64,000 nt of DNA from an uncultured Roseobacter sp. GTDB taxonomy: Bacteria; Pseudomonadota; Alphaproteobacteria; Rhodobacterales; Rhodobacteraceae. The DNA lies in assembly GCF_947496515.1 (NCBI RefSeq), contig NZ_CANMDB010000002.1, forward strand, positions 62,001-126,000. The letters are read 5' to 3'. Position numbers and translations under genes: made by a program. The first letter of the stretch is position 1. Each line of letters begins with the position of its first letter. A model generated the notes under the pieces. The model was not told the origin of the DNA and did not search any database. It worked only from the letters and a program-made list of their open reading frames with translations. Below are positions 9,257-18,694 of this stretch, one piece after another.

Positions 9257-11442
9257 GCAGCGTCGCCACAAACGGGCCGGTCGCCTGCCCTGGCTGCGTT
9301 GCCGGTGTGGCGCCGGTTGAGGCCGCTCCCGTGGCCGGGCAGATCATGTTGTCCTTGCCGACGATCCACTGTCAGGCCTGTATCGCGCGTGTCGAGGACG
9401 CGCTTGCTGCGTATCCGGGCGTCACGTCAGCGCGAGTGAATTTGACGCTGAAACGTGTCGCTGTCGATGCTGCCCCTGATGTCGCTGCCGCAGATCTGGT
9501 GGGTTTATTGGAGCGCCAGGGGTTTGAGGCACATGAGCTTGACGTCTCCGTTCTGACCGAGACGACGACCCGAACTGCGGGCCGCGACTTGCTGATGCGG
9601 CTTGCGGTTGCCGGGTTCGCCTCAATGAACGTGATGCTGCTGTCGGTGGCGGTGTGGTCGGGGGCAGCGGATGCCACACGCGATCTTTTTCACTGGATCT
9701 CAGCGGCGATTGCACTGCCGGCCATCGCGTTTTCTGCGCAGCCGTTCTTTCGCAACGCATGGGCTGCCTTGCGCGCCGGGCGTCTCAACATGGATGTGCC
9801 GATCAGTCTGGCCATTGTGCTGGCGCTCGCCACATCCCTTTGGGAGACGTGGCTGTCAGGGCATCATGCGTATTTCGACGCCGCACTGACACTGACCTTC
9901 TTTTTGCTTGCAGGGCGGTGGCTGGATGCACGGGCGCGGGCTGCCGCGCGCTCTGCAGCCGAGGAGTTGACCGCGCTCGAAGTGCCCCGCGCCTGGCGTG
10001 TGGAGGCGGGAACAGCGGTCGAGGTGCCGGTGGCCGACTTGCGTCTGGGTGACGCGGTGCTGGTCAAGCCTGGCGCACGCGCCGCCGTTGACGGTGTGGT
10101 GATGAACGGTCGATCAGAGGTCGACCGCGCGCTGCTGACAGGCGAGACGCTGCCCGAGGTGCGCGGACCCGGTGACGTGGTCGCTGCGGGAGAGCTGAAC
10201 CTCACCGGCCCCCTGACGGTGCGTGCGAAGGCCGTAGGTCAGGACACATCACTGCACCGAATGGCGGCGTTGGTGGCTGTCGCGGAAAGCGGGCGGTCGC
10301 GCTATACCTCGCTCGCGGACCGCGCGGCCAAGCTCTACGCCCCCGGGGTGCACATCCTGTCGGCGCTGGCGTTTCTGGGGTGGCTGATCTGGTCGGGCGA
10401 TCTGCGTGTGTCGCTCAATATTGCGGCTGCGGTGCTGATCATCACCTGCCCCTGTGCTCTCGGTCTGGCTGTTCCCGCGGTGACGACAGCCGCTTCGGGA
10501 AGGCTGTTTGGCAAGGGTCTTTTGATCAAGAATGCAACAGCGCTGGAGCGGTTGGCAGAGGTTGATACGGTCGTCTTCGACAAGACCGGGACGCTGACCA
10601 CCGGTGCACCGGAATTGACCAACTGGGATGATCTGACCGCAGCTCAGAAATCGGTGGCCCGGGCGCTTGCGGCCGGATCAGCGCACCCGCTTTCCGCTGC
10701 GATTGCCGAGGCGGCACGTCAGGAAGGATGCAGTCCGGCACTTCTTGATGCGCTTCGGGAAAAGCCTGGTTTTGGTACAGAGGGCGAGATGGCGGGGAGA
10801 CCGGTGCGGCTGGGGCGGCCCGACTGGGTGGGTGTCGAAGACGACGGTCAGACGGACACGATTGCGGCACTTGATGCGGGCACCGGGTCGCCGATCGTCC
10901 TGCGGTTTCGTGATGCTCCACGGTCGGATGTGGCAGAGACGATTGCGGCGCTGACGGCGCAGGGGCTCAACGTCAGTCTTCTGTCAGGGGATCGGGAGAC
11001 GAGCGTCGCACAGTTCGCAGGCACATTCGGGATCGACGATTGGCATGCCGGGATGCGGCCCGAAGACAAACTGAACATGATTGCGAAGCTGCAGGAGCAA
11101 GGCCGCAGAATCCTCATGATCGGCGATGGTCTGAACGATACCGGAGCCTTGGCCGCGGCACATGTTTCCATCAGTCCGGGCAAGGCGCTCGATGCCGCGC
11201 GCGCCGCGTCCGATATGGTCCTGTTAGGGGCGGAACTGGCGCCGATTGCCGAAGCAGTCTCGGTTGCGCGCCAGGCCACCAAACGGATTCGCGAGAACTT
11301 TCAGATCGCGACAATCTATAACGTGGTTGCGGTCCCGCTGGCGGTGGCCGGTCTGGCAACGCCGCTGATTGCCGCTCTGGCGATGTCCACGTCGTCGATT
11401 TCGGTCTCGCTCAACGCGCTGCGGGTCAGGGGGCGGGGATGA
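9253..11442 (+). CDS. ccoI: Copper-exporting P1B-type ATPase for cbb3 assembly, CcoI
   Basis: A 729-residue P-type ATPase. There is a Cys-rich N-terminus, a heavy-metal domain with CQAC at 40-43, the membrane metal motif CPC at about 399-401, the phosphorylation motif DKTGT beginning at D443, and the hinge GDGLND near 624-629. CcoI/FixI transports copper to the periplasm for CuB insertion into CcoN. The start is an uncommon TTG at 9253 that overlaps the ccoH stop as TTGA; no better start fits. The end overlaps the ccoS ATG (ATGA). Confidence 0.96.
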   Translation: MSSVATNGPVACPGCVAGVAPVEAAPVAGQIMLSLPTIHCQACIARVEDALAAYPGVTSARVNLTLKRVAVDAAPDVAAADLVGLLERQGFEAHELDVSVLTETTTRTAGRDLLMRLAVAGFASMNVMLLSVAVWSGAADATRDLFHWISAAIALPAIAFSAQPFFRNAWAALRAGRLNMDVPISLAIVLALATSLWETWLSGHHAYFDAALTLTFFLLAGRWLDARARAAARSAAEELTALEVPRAWRVEAGTAVEVPVADLRLGDAVLVKPGARAAVDGVVMNGRSEVDRALLTGETLPEVRGPGDVVAAGELNLTGPLTVRAKAVGQDTSLHRMAALVAVAESGRSRYTSLADRAAKLYAPGVHILSALAFLGWLIWSGDLRVSLNIAAAVLIITCPCALGLAVPAVTTAASGRLFGKGLLIKNATALERLAEVDTVVFDKTGTLTTGAPELTNWDDLTAAQKSVARALAAGSAHPLSAAIAEAARQEGCSPALLDALREKPGFGTEGEMAGRPVRLGRPDWVGVEDDGQTDTIAALDAGTGSPIVLRFRDAPRSDVAETIAALTAQGLNVSLLSGDRETSVAQFAGTFGIDDWHAGMRPEDKLNMIAKLQEQGRRILMIGDGLNDTGALAAAHVSISPGKALDAARAASDMVLLGAELAPIAEAVSVARQATKRIRENFQIATIYNVVAVPLAVAGLATPLIAALAMSTSSISVSLNALRVRGRG

Positions 11443-11597
11443 ACGTTCTGGCGTATCTCATCCCCATTTCGCTGTTTTTGGGCGGTATCGGGCTTGTGGG
11501 ATTTCTGTATACGTTAAAGACCCGTCAGTACGATGATCCCGAGGGTGACAGCCGCCGGATCCTGAGTGACAGGTGGGACGATGCACCCAAACCCTAG
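11439..11597 (+). CDS. ccoS: cbb3 oxidase maturation protein CcoS
   Basis: A 52-residue protein easily missed because of its length. It has one N-terminal transmembrane helix (about 4-24, IPISLFLGGIGLVGFLYTL) followed by TRQYDDPEGDSRRIL, the conserved CcoS tail. CcoS is required for cofactor insertion into cbb3 oxidase. It begins at the ATG overlapping the ccoI stop (ATGA) and ends the ccoGHIS operon. Confidence 0.95.
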   Translation: MNVLAYLIPISLFLGGIGLVGFLYTLKTRQYDDPEGDSRRILSDRWDDAPKP

Positions 11598-11968
11598 GGT
11601 CATGGAATTAGTCCGTCGGCGTCGGGTTGGTGGTATATCTGTTCAAAAGAGCTCGACTTAGCGCAACGGGGTGTCGCGCAACACAGGTGCCATTTAACAT
11701 GTCTACATCATTGGCGCCGTCACATAGGCTGTGACGAAAAATAGCCTGAGCCGCGCGACCCGAGACCCGGGATAGCCAGAGCGACGTGGCACACCGATGA
11801 CCATAAAGGGCCATGGCATTCTTACGCAGGCGGGGCAGGGGTCGCCGTGCCCAGGTTGGCGCTATGCTTTGGGGCAGACCAGCGCTGCATCAACCTATGT
11901 AAAGGCCGCATCTGGCCATGCGCGACGTCGTCAAGCGGCGTGCCCGCCAAGGCCAGATGTATGATGCG
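11598..11968. other. Intergenic stretch between ccoS and the carboxypeptidase gene
   Basis: About 370 bp between the end of the cco cluster and the end of a convergent gene. I see no convincing coding sequence, RNA gene or strong terminator. Confidence 0.5.
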
Positions 11969-13417
11969 TCAAGATGGGCCAACCATCATGCAGCTCAGGT
12001 TGCGCGCGGCCAGCCGCCGACAGGCCAGATCAGCGCTGTCCCGGGTCATGCCAAGGAAGTTCGCGTCAAAACCTGTCGGCTGTCTGACGACCTTCCGCAG
12101 CGTGCCTTCGAGCGTTGCCATTTCCGCCAGTGCCGTTGTGACCAACGCGCGCTCCGCATTATAACGGGTGGCAAAGCGACCGACATTCACGCCCCATTGA
12201 TGCCCGCCGGAAGTTGATAGCCGGGTGACAATCTCTGTTTCCTGAACGGCTGGCGTCGCTTCGGCCATTTCCGTCACCGTGCCCGTGTCACTGGCGCTGC
12301 CTTCCGCGGGGCGCATGATCGGGCGCAGGTTTGCCGTCGCTAGTGCTGCGTTACGTGGCACGATCGGTGCTGCGACAGGTTCTGCTGGAATGTCCTGTGC
12401 CGCAACGAGCGCCATCTGAATGTCTGCCGACAAGACACCGCTCGCGCTGGCAAGTGCGGCCGGAGGGGGTGGTGTTGTACCTGCGCGCACCTGTGGTCGC
12501 AGACTGGTCCGGGTGATGCCGCTGACCCGCGTAATCGCGCCCGGTCCGCCCGGTTGATATGCCGGTTTCTTGGGCTTTCTCAGGGCCACCCGGCTGGGCG
12601 CACGCTTGAAGCCCATATCCAGCAGCTCGGCGACGCGCGCGTTGCGCGCACGGGTGGAGGTGCCCCCGAACATCGTGGCGATGATACGTTCGCGTCCGCG
12701 CTCCGCAGAGGCCACCAGGTTGAAACCTGCCGCGCGGGTGTAGCCGGTCTTGATCCCGTCCGCACCACGGTAGGCTGCGAGCAACCGGCGATTTGTGTTC
12801 GCGACCTCACGGATGCCTGCGTGGGTCGAGCGCCGCGAGAAGAGGTTATAGTACTCGGGATAGTCATAGAGCACGTGACGCCCCAGGATCGACATGTCTC
12901 GCGCCGTTGAAAGATGCCCCTTTTCTGTCAGCCCATGGGCATTCTTGAAGGTGGTCCGTGACATGCCCAGTGCCTTGGCCGTGCGGTTCATCCGACGGGC
13001 AAAGGCCGCCTCCGACCCTTCGAGCGCTTCTCCGATGGCGGTGGCTGCGTCATTGGCCGATTTCACAGCTGCCGCGCGGATCAAATACCGAAAGGCGATG
13101 CGCTGCCCGGATTTCAGCCCAAGCTTCGACGGTGGTTCGGATGCGGCGAAGCGTGAGATGCGCACTTTGGTATCGAGCGAAATCTCGCCCCGCTCGACCG
13201 CCTGGAAAGCGATGTAGAGTGTCATCATCTTAGTAAGCGATGCAGGATGCAGCCGGGTATCGGCGTTGCGCGAATGCAGCACCTCGCCGGATCGTGCGTC
13301 CATAACGTAGGCGGCATAGGGTGCGGCGGCCGCGCTGAGCGGCAAAATCACCAAAAGCCAAAGTGCTGCGAGTACAAATAGCCCGTAACGGGCCGGCACA
13401 AAACGCCGAACCTTCAT
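11969..13417 (-). CDS. D-alanyl-D-alanine carboxypeptidase with C-terminal SPOR domain (penicillin-binding protein)
   Basis: A 482-residue secreted serine peptidase of the S11/DacA type, with a signal peptide ending near AAAA at about residue 30. Active-site motifs are SLTK at 60-63, SAN at 120-122 and KTG at 223-225, in correct order and spacing. A Pro/Ala-rich linker follows, then about 80 residues resembling SPOR, which binds denuded peptidoglycan at division sites. It trims terminal D-Ala from peptidoglycan stem peptides. Start: ATG at 13415-13417 gives a clean signal sequence; longer in-frame starts exist but add a polar extension in front of the signal. Confidence 0.92.
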   Translation of the reverse strand: MKVRRFVPARYGLFVLAALWLLVILPLSAAAAPYAAYVMDARSGEVLHSRNADTRLHPASLTKMMTLYIAFQAVERGEISLDTKVRISRFAASEPPSKLGLKSGQRIAFRYLIRAAAVKSANDAATAIGEALEGSEAAFARRMNRTAKALGMSRTTFKNAHGLTEKGHLSTARDMSILGRHVLYDYPEYYNLFSRRSTHAGIREVANTNRRLLAAYRGADGIKTGYTRAAGFNLVASAERGRERIIATMFGGTSTRARNARVAELLDMGFKRAPSRVALRKPKKPAYQPGGPGAITRVSGITRTSLRPQVRAGTTPPPPAALASASGVLSADIQMALVAAQDIPAEPVAAPIVPRNAALATANLRPIMRPAEGSASDTGTVTEMAEATPAVQETEIVTRLSTSGGHQWGVNVGRFATRYNAERALVTTALAEMATLEGTLRKVVRQPTGFDANFLGMTRDSADLACRRLAARNLSCMMVGPS

Positions 13418-13589
13418 GATAACCTGCCTTTTCTGCCTCATGCCGCCGATTGTTTCGACTGGCTTTTCTGCGCCAAAGCGTAGCACAGGTTTCCAGTTCC
13501 ATAAAGCCTATGAATTAAGGTATTTACGTTAACTTTTGGTAACCGTGATCGCACTCAATGCTTGCGCAATTGCCGTGGTGTTTTGTCAC

Positions 13590-14312
13590 TCATTCGCCCT
13601 GTTTCCGATCCACCTCTATCTGATCTATCAGTGGCATCAGTCCAGCCAGGCAACTCAACATGTGGTAGCGCGCGCTTGGTTCAGGAACAGGAGCATGCTC
13701 GTAGTCCCAGGCGTATGGGTGATCAAGCAGAATGCCCCAGCCGCCCGCCGCGATCATGGGCAGGACGTCGGAGCGCATGGAATTGCCGATCATCAGCCCA
13801 CCGCTGGCGCCCTCGCCGTACCGGGAAAAGATCTCTCCGTAGACCTGCGGTGTCTTGTCGGAGACAATTTCGACGCCATGAAAAAGATCGCGCAGCCCAG
13901 ACTGCGCCAGCTTGCGCTCCTGATCCAGCAGATCCCCCTTGGTAATCAGCACAGTGCGGTGCGTCCGGCTGACCGCCTGAACCGTCTCGCGCGCATCCGG
14001 CAAGAGCTCCACCGGATGGCGCAGCATCTCGCGGCCTGCGTCGAGGATCTCACTGATCACCTGCGCCGAAACCTCGCCATCGGTTACTTCTATCGCGGTC
14101 TCGATCATCGACAGGGTAAAGCCTTTTACCCCGAACCCGTAGTGCTGCAGATTGCGCTTTTCAGCGTCCGTGAGCCGGGCCAGCAGCCCGTCCCGTTCCG
14201 TGTAATCTGTCAAGAGCGTCGCGAAGTGGGCCTGCGTCAGTTGAAAGAAGCGCTCGTTATGCCAGAGCGTGTCATCGGCATCAAAACCGACGGTATGCAG
14301 TGCCGCAGCCAT
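13590..14312 (-). CDS. HAD superfamily hydrolase
   Basis: A 240-residue haloacid-dehalogenase-type phosphatase. Motif I is FDADDT (nucleophile D11, acid D13), motif II lies in VLITKG, the motif III Lys is in the KTPQVY region, and motif IV is near IGNSMRSDVLP. The overall pattern resembles the YjjG/FMN-phosphatase-like branch; the substrate is unknown. I start at the ATG 14310-14312 because AAGGGGG stands seven bases upstream, whereas for the GTG two codons earlier it would be too close. Transcribed divergently from clpS. Confidence 0.85.
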   Translation of the reverse strand: MAAALHTVGFDADDTLWHNERFFQLTQAHFATLLTDYTERDGLLARLTDAEKRNLQHYGFGVKGFTLSMIETAIEVTDGEVSAQVISEILDAGREMLRHPVELLPDARETVQAVSRTHRTVLITKGDLLDQERKLAQSGLRDLFHGVEIVSDKTPQVYGEIFSRYGEGASGGLMIGNSMRSDVLPMIAAGGWGILLDHPYAWDYEHAPVPEPSARYHMLSCLAGLMPLIDQIEVDRKQGE

Positions 14313-14398
14313 GACCACGCCCCCTTTTCTAAATGACCAAACGGGTTATATAGAGCGCTCAACGACTCATCACCCCATCCTTTGAAGCAGGAGCAGAA

Positions 14399-14740
14399 AT
14401 GCATCGCGACCCGATCCTGATGGCAGACCGGTCAGACGACGATGGCGATACATCCATCCTGACCGCCACCAAGCCCAAGACCAAACGGCCGCCGCTCTAC
14501 AAGGTGTTGCTGTTGAACGATGACTTCACGCCGATGGAATTCGTTGTGCACGTGCTTGAGCGCTTCTTCGGTCTCAACCATGCGCAAGCATTCGAGATCA
14601 TGCTGACGGTACACAAGAAGGGCGTCGCGGTGGTCGGTGTGTTCAGCCACGAAATCGCGGAAACGAAAGTCGCGCAGGTCATGGATTTCGCGCGCAGACA
14701 CCAACACCCGCTGCAGTGCACGATGGAAAAAGAAGAGTAG
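14399..14740 (+). CDS. clpS: ATP-dependent Clp protease adaptor ClpS
   Basis: A 113-residue protein with a flexible N-terminal tail and the ClpS core: [20 protein letters not shown] (the N-degron-binding loop) and later [20 protein letters not shown]. ClpS delivers N-end-rule substrates to ClpA/ClpP. Preceded by GAAGCAGGAG. The methyltransferase gene starts three bases after its stop. Confidence 0.96.
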   Translation: MHRDPILMADRSDDDGDTSILTATKPKTKRPPLYKVLLLNDDFTPMEFVVHVLERFFGLNHAQAFEIMLTVHKKGVAVVGVFSHEIAETKVAQVMDFARRHQHPLQCTMEKEE

Positions 14741-14743
14741 CCG

Positions 14744-15736
14744 TTGATTGATACGCGCGTTGCGCTGGCGCTTGAAGCTGGCAGTGCGGTCCTGCCCCCT
14801 GATGGGCTGATCGCTGTCTTCCGTCCTCCGGCGCAGGCACGTCTGGACAGATTGCCCAAGGATCGTACCGAGATCATCGTTGATGCCAGACCGGACTACG
14901 ATCTCTGGCAAGCTCGGGGTTTCAGGTGCACGGTCGATCCGCAGGAAAGCTACGCCGGCGCGATTGTCATCATCCCTCGCGCCAAGGCCGAGGCGCGCGC
15001 CCTGATTGCAAAAGCGTCAGCACTGACCGGGGGCGCGCTGGTCATCGACGGGCAGAAAACCGATGGTGTTGACAGCCTGCTGCGCGAGATGCGCAAGAGG
15101 GTGGTCGTTGAGGGGCCTATCAGCAAGGCCCATGGCAAGCTCTTCTGGATCAATAGATCCGACGATGTAAGCTTTGAGGATTGGGTCGCGGGACCCGCGC
15201 TGACCCCGGGCGGTTTCTGGACAGCGCCCGGGGTTTTTTCCGCCGATGGAATAGATCCTGCCTCTGCCCTGCTGGTCGAGACCTTGCCGGATGATCTTGG
15301 CCCTTGTGTCGCGGATCTGGGTGCGGGCTGGGGGTTTCTCTCGGCGCATATCCTGACGCGGCCGGAGGTGAGAGAGGTGCATCTGGTCGAGGCGGGCCAT
15401 ATGGCGCTTGCCTGCGCGCAGCATAATGTGACCGACGCACGGGCGCATTTTCACTGGGCGGATGCGACCACCTGGCAACCGGCTGAGGCCCTCGATACCA
15501 TCGTCATGAACCCGCCTTTTCATGCCGGGCGCAAGGCCGACCCGTCGCTCGGTCAGGGATTCGTTGAGGCTGCAGCGCGACTGCTGAAACCACAGGGGCA
15601 GCTCTTCATGGTGGCAAATCGGCACTTGCCATATGAGGCGACATTGCACAGGCTCTTTACCAACTGCGCCGAGATTGACGGAGACAGCCGCTTTAAAGTG
15701 TTCCACGCCAGCCGTCCTCGGCGCACGCACCGCTGA
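14744..15736 (+). CDS. Class I SAM-dependent methyltransferase, RsmC-like (16S rRNA m2G)
   Basis: A 330-residue protein with the two-lobed architecture of RsmC/RlmG enzymes: a degenerate N-terminal methyltransferase-like half, then a catalytic half with the SAM-binding loop VADLGAGWGFLSAH and the catalytic NPPFH tetrad region. These act on guanine N2 in rRNA; whether the target is G1207 of 16S RNA cannot be told by eye. It starts at TTG 14744, three bases after clpS, using AGAAGAG inside the clpS end as ribosome site. No ATG fits the N-terminus better. Confidence 0.82.
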   Translation: MIDTRVALALEAGSAVLPPDGLIAVFRPPAQARLDRLPKDRTEIIVDARPDYDLWQARGFRCTVDPQESYAGAIVIIPRAKAEARALIAKASALTGGALVIDGQKTDGVDSLLREMRKRVVVEGPISKAHGKLFWINRSDDVSFEDWVAGPALTPGGFWTAPGVFSADGIDPASALLVETLPDDLGPCVADLGAGWGFLSAHILTRPEVREVHLVEAGHMALACAQHNVTDARAHFHWADATTWQPAEALDTIVMNPPFHAGRKADPSLGQGFVEAAARLLKPQGQLFMVANRHLPYEATLHRLFTNCAEIDGDSRFKVFHASRPRRTHR

Positions 15737-15763
15737 GCCTCTTTCCACCGCAAGGAAACGCCT

Positions 15764-16564
15764 ATGTCATTTTCCATCAACGGCAAGACCGCCATCGTCA
15801 CCGGTGCCGCCAACGGCATCGGACTTGCCATTGCCCGCCAGTTCGCGGACCGGGGGGCCAATGTCATGTGCGCTGACATGGACGAAAAGCGGCTGCAGGA
15901 TGAATGGGGAGATGCGGCTGAGGAAGGAACGGTGCGTTACTTTGCCGGGGATCTGCGTCAGCGGCTGACCATCGCCAATCTGGTCTCTGCCACCATTGAC
16001 GCTTTCGACCGGGTGGATATTCTGGTGAACGGATCCCGTCAGGTCATGCCGACGGAGGCGCTGAATGTGGAGGATACCTCCGTTGCGGTGCTGCTGGAGC
16101 AAAACCTGATGACGGCCCTTCAACTGACCCAGCAGGTGGCCAAGCGCATGATCAAGCAAGGTGCTGATCAGGCCGAAGGGCAGCTGGGGTCGATCATTAA
16201 CCTCAGCTCCATCGCGGCCCGGCAGACCCGGCCGGAACTGATGGGCTATTCCATCGCCTCGGCGGCACTGGAGCAGATGACCCGCTCCATGGCGCTGGCG
16301 CTGGCGCCCGAGCGGATCCGCGTGAATGCGGTTGCCTTTGGGTCGGTGATGAGCGCGTCGCTGAAATCCTCCGTCGTTGAGCACACCGATTGGCGGGAGG
16401 AAATTCGCGATCACACGCCGCTGGGCCGGATTGCGGGGCCAGCGGAGCTTGCCGAGGCGGTGCAGTTTCTGGCGGCGGAAAGCTCGGGCTTCATGACCGG
16501 CGAGGTGATTACCGTGGATGGTGGGCGCAGCCTTCTCGATGTGGTCGCAGCACCCGCGCACTGA
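15764..16564 (+). CDS. SDR-family protein lacking the catalytic lysine
   Basis: A 266-residue short-chain dehydrogenase/reductase fold. The cofactor motif TGAANGIG lies at residues 13-20, the catalytic-Ser region is INLSSIAA, the expected Tyr is Y162, and the C-terminal motif ends in GEVITVDGG. The usual YxxxK motif reads YSIAS, so Ser166 replaces the catalytic Lys. Other family segments are intact, so this is not obviously a pseudogene; it may be non-catalytic or use altered chemistry. It sits directly upstream of hemF. Preceded by AAGGAAA. Confidence 0.85.
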   Translation: MSFSINGKTAIVTGAANGIGLAIARQFADRGANVMCADMDEKRLQDEWGDAAEEGTVRYFAGDLRQRLTIANLVSATIDAFDRVDILVNGSRQVMPTEALNVEDTSVAVLLEQNLMTALQLTQQVAKRMIKQGADQAEGQLGSIINLSSIAARQTRPELMGYSIASAALEQMTRSMALALAPERIRVNAVAFGSVMSASLKSSVVEHTDWREEIRDHTPLGRIAGPAELAEAVQFLAAESSGFMTGEVITVDGGRSLLDVVAAPAH

Positions 16565-16607
16565 CGATTGCCACTTTTTCTTCGCCTCTGATACGCGCTA
16601 GACATAC

Positions 16608-16625
16608 TGTCAGACTGATCTGACA
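16608..16625 (+). promoter_or_regulatory. PpsR/CrtJ-type operator before hemF
   Basis: TGTCAGACTGATCTGACA matches TGTC-N10-GACA, the palindrome bound by PpsR/CrtJ regulators of photosynthesis and tetrapyrrole genes. The perfect inverted repeat extends one base each side (8-base arms, CTGA centre, 16607-16626). It ends 12 bp before the hemF ATG, a position suited to repression. The binding assignment is inference from the consensus. Confidence 0.65.
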
Positions 16626-16637
16626 GATGGACCCTAG

Positions 16638-17531
16638 ATGACCGACAGCTTTGAGACTGAAAAGGCCCGCGCCGCCGCGTGGTTCCGGCAACTGCGCGAC
16701 GAGATCGTCGAAGCCTTCGAGACGCTGGAGCAAGATCACAGCGATGGGCCTCTGGCGGAGGCTGCGCCCGGGGCGTTCGAGGTGACGGAGACGACCCGCA
16801 TGAGCGAGGATGGCTCCGATGCCGGTGGCGGTCTGATGAGTGTCATGCGGGGCGGGCGCGTCTTTGAGAAGGTGGGCGTCAATATCTCGACTGTCTACGG
16901 CACGCTGGGCACCCGTGCACAGGGTGCCATGGCCGCACGCAAGGGTATTCCCGGAATGGCGGAGGATCCGCGGTTCTGGGCGAGCGGTATCAGCCTCGTG
17001 GCCCATATGCAGAACCCGCATGTGCCAGCAGTTCATATGAATACGCGGATGTTCTGGACGCCCCATGCCTGGTGGTTCGGTGGTGGGTCGGACTTGAACC
17101 CCTGTCTGGAGTATGACGCCGATACCGCCCATTTCCACGACACCCAGCGGCGGCATCTCGACCCGCATGGGACCGATCTTTATCCTCGGCTGAAGACCTG
17201 GGCGGATGAGTATTTCTACATTCCGCACCGCAACCGTGCCCGGGGGGTCGGTGGCATTTTCATGGACGACCGCAATACCGGGGACTGGGAGGCGGATTTT
17301 GCCCTGACTAAGGACATTGGTCGTGCCTTCCTGCCCGCCTACGTGCCTTTGGTGCGCAAGCGTCGCGCGTCGGAGTGGTCAGAGCAGGACAAGCAGGCCC
17401 AGTTGGTACACCGCGGGCTCTATGCAGAGTACAATCTGGTCTATGATCGAGGTACGAAATTCGGGTTGGAGACGGGGCATAATGCGGACGCCGTGTTGAT
17501 GAGCCTGCCACCGCTGGCCATGTGGACCTGA
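16638..17531 (+). CDS. hemF: Oxygen-dependent coproporphyrinogen III oxidase
   Basis: A 297-residue full-length HemF. Conserved stretches are visible: GGGLMSVMRGGRVFEKVGVN, the HMNTR and WWFGGGSDLNPCLEYDAD segment, GGIFMDD, and YNLVYDRGTKFGL near the C-terminus. It oxidatively decarboxylates coproporphyrinogen III to protoporphyrinogen IX using O2, in the cytoplasm. A PpsR-like palindrome overlaps its leader. hemC and hemE lie just downstream in other transcription units. Confidence 0.97.
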   Translation: MTDSFETEKARAAAWFRQLRDEIVEAFETLEQDHSDGPLAEAAPGAFEVTETTRMSEDGSDAGGGLMSVMRGGRVFEKVGVNISTVYGTLGTRAQGAMAARKGIPGMAEDPRFWASGISLVAHMQNPHVPAVHMNTRMFWTPHAWWFGGGSDLNPCLEYDADTAHFHDTQRRHLDPHGTDLYPRLKTWADEYFYIPHRNRARGVGGIFMDDRNTGDWEADFALTKDIGRAFLPAYVPLVRKRRASEWSEQDKQAQLVHRGLYAEYNLVYDRGTKFGLETGHNADAVLMSLPPLAMWT

Positions 17532-17610
17532 GAGCGGTCGCGCTGCGCTGCAGGTCGTCGGTTGGTCGGTAGGTAGGGGGCGCTGCCCCCCGGCCTGCGG
17601 CCTCCCCCCG

Positions 17611-17636
17611 GAGTTTATCTGGCAAGATGAAAGAGC
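17611..17636 (+). repeat. Dispersed intergenic repeat, copy 1
   Basis: GAGTTTATCTGGCAAGATGA followed by AAGAGC. Near-identical copies occur at 56568-56593 and 58784-58809. This copy is preceded by GC-rich hairpin-forming sequence (from about 17575), with self-complementary GGGGGCGCTGCCCCCC. It lies between the hemF stop and the convergent end of hemC. Confidence 0.7.
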
Positions 17637-17643
17637 GGGCCGG

Positions 17644-18591
17644 TCAACCGTGCCAATCGAAAAAGCCAGGTCCGGCACGGGTGAGGAGTTCTTCGGCGAG
17701 ATCCGCCCCCATGGCAGCGGCGTCGGAAATGCGACCTTCGCGTGCGGCTTTGAGTGCCTGGCTGCCGTCGGGGCGCAGCACCTCGCCGCGCAGCCGGAGC
17801 CCGTCACCGCTATGCTCGGCCAGACCCGCGATGGGCGTCTGGCAGGACCCGTCGAGCGTCAGCAGGAAGCTGCGTTCGGCAGCCAGACGCTCTCCCGTTG
17901 GAACATCGTGGATCGCCATCAACAGCTCAGCGGTCGCTGCGTCGTCCTTGCGCCGTTCAATTCCGATGGCGCCCTGGGCCACGGCGGGCAGCATCTCGTC
18001 AGGATCGACCGGGGTGGCGGGGACATCCGTTCTGCCTAGCCGCTTCAGACCGGCAGCCGCAAGAAAGGTGCATTCCGCCACACCATCGGTGAGCTTTTTC
18101 AGGCGTGTCTGCACATTGCCGCGAAACTCGACCACCTTCAGGTCGGGTCTGCGATGCAGGAGCTGAGCCCGGCGCCGCAGGCTGGACGTCCCAACAACCG
18201 CGCCCGTTGCAAGATCTGCAATACCACCTAACGCGGGCGAGATGAAAGCATCGCGCACATCCTCGCGCGGCAGGTAGGTGTCGAGGATCAGCCCGTCTGG
18301 CTGCAGTGTCGGCATGTCCTTCGTGGAATGCACTGCGATGTCAATTTTGCCTGACAGCAGGTCTTCTTCGATCTCGCGGGTAAAGAGCCCCTTGCCACCG
18401 ATCTCTTTCAAGGGGCGATCCTGGATTGCATCACCGGTCACCTTGATGACAACGATCTCGAAACATTCGTGCCCCAGATCAAAGGCTTGGGCGAGCCGAT
18501 CACGGGTCTCATACGCCTGCGCCAGCGCCAGCGGCGAGCCGCGGGTGCCGATTTTGAGGGTCGAGTCGGGGGTCGGGAGCGATACTGTCAT
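17644..18591 (-). CDS. hemC: Hydroxymethylbilane synthase (porphobilinogen deaminase)
   Basis: A 315-residue enzyme joining four porphobilinogens into hydroxymethylbilane. Visible signatures: [14 protein letters not shown] near the start, [29 protein letters not shown], and [10 protein letters not shown] with C250 as the dipyrromethane cofactor attachment site. The frame is open about 55 codons further upstream, but the ATG at 18589-18591 gives the family-typical N-terminus. Divergent from hemE with about 100 bp between starts. Confidence 0.97.
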   Translation of the reverse strand: MTVSLPTPDSTLKIGTRGSPLALAQAYETRDRLAQAFDLGHECFEIVVIKVTGDAIQDRPLKEIGGKGLFTREIEEDLLSGKIDIAVHSTKDMPTLQPDGLILDTYLPREDVRDAFISPALGGIADLATGAVVGTSSLRRRAQLLHRRPDLKVVEFRGNVQTRLKKLTDGVAECTFLAAAGLKRLGRTDVPATPVDPDEMLPAVAQGAIGIERRKDDAATAELLMAIHDVPTGERLAAERSFLLTLDGSCQTPIAGLAEHSGDGLRLRGEVLRPDGSQALKAAREGRISDAAAMGADLAEELLTRAGPGFFDWHG

Positions 18592-18694
18592 GCCGTCCTC
18601 TTTATGCGCGTCAATTTCGACTGACAACCCGCCCAGTGTCTTGACAACCGGCTGGCATCCACCGACCAACGGGGAACAACAGGTGAGGACGACC

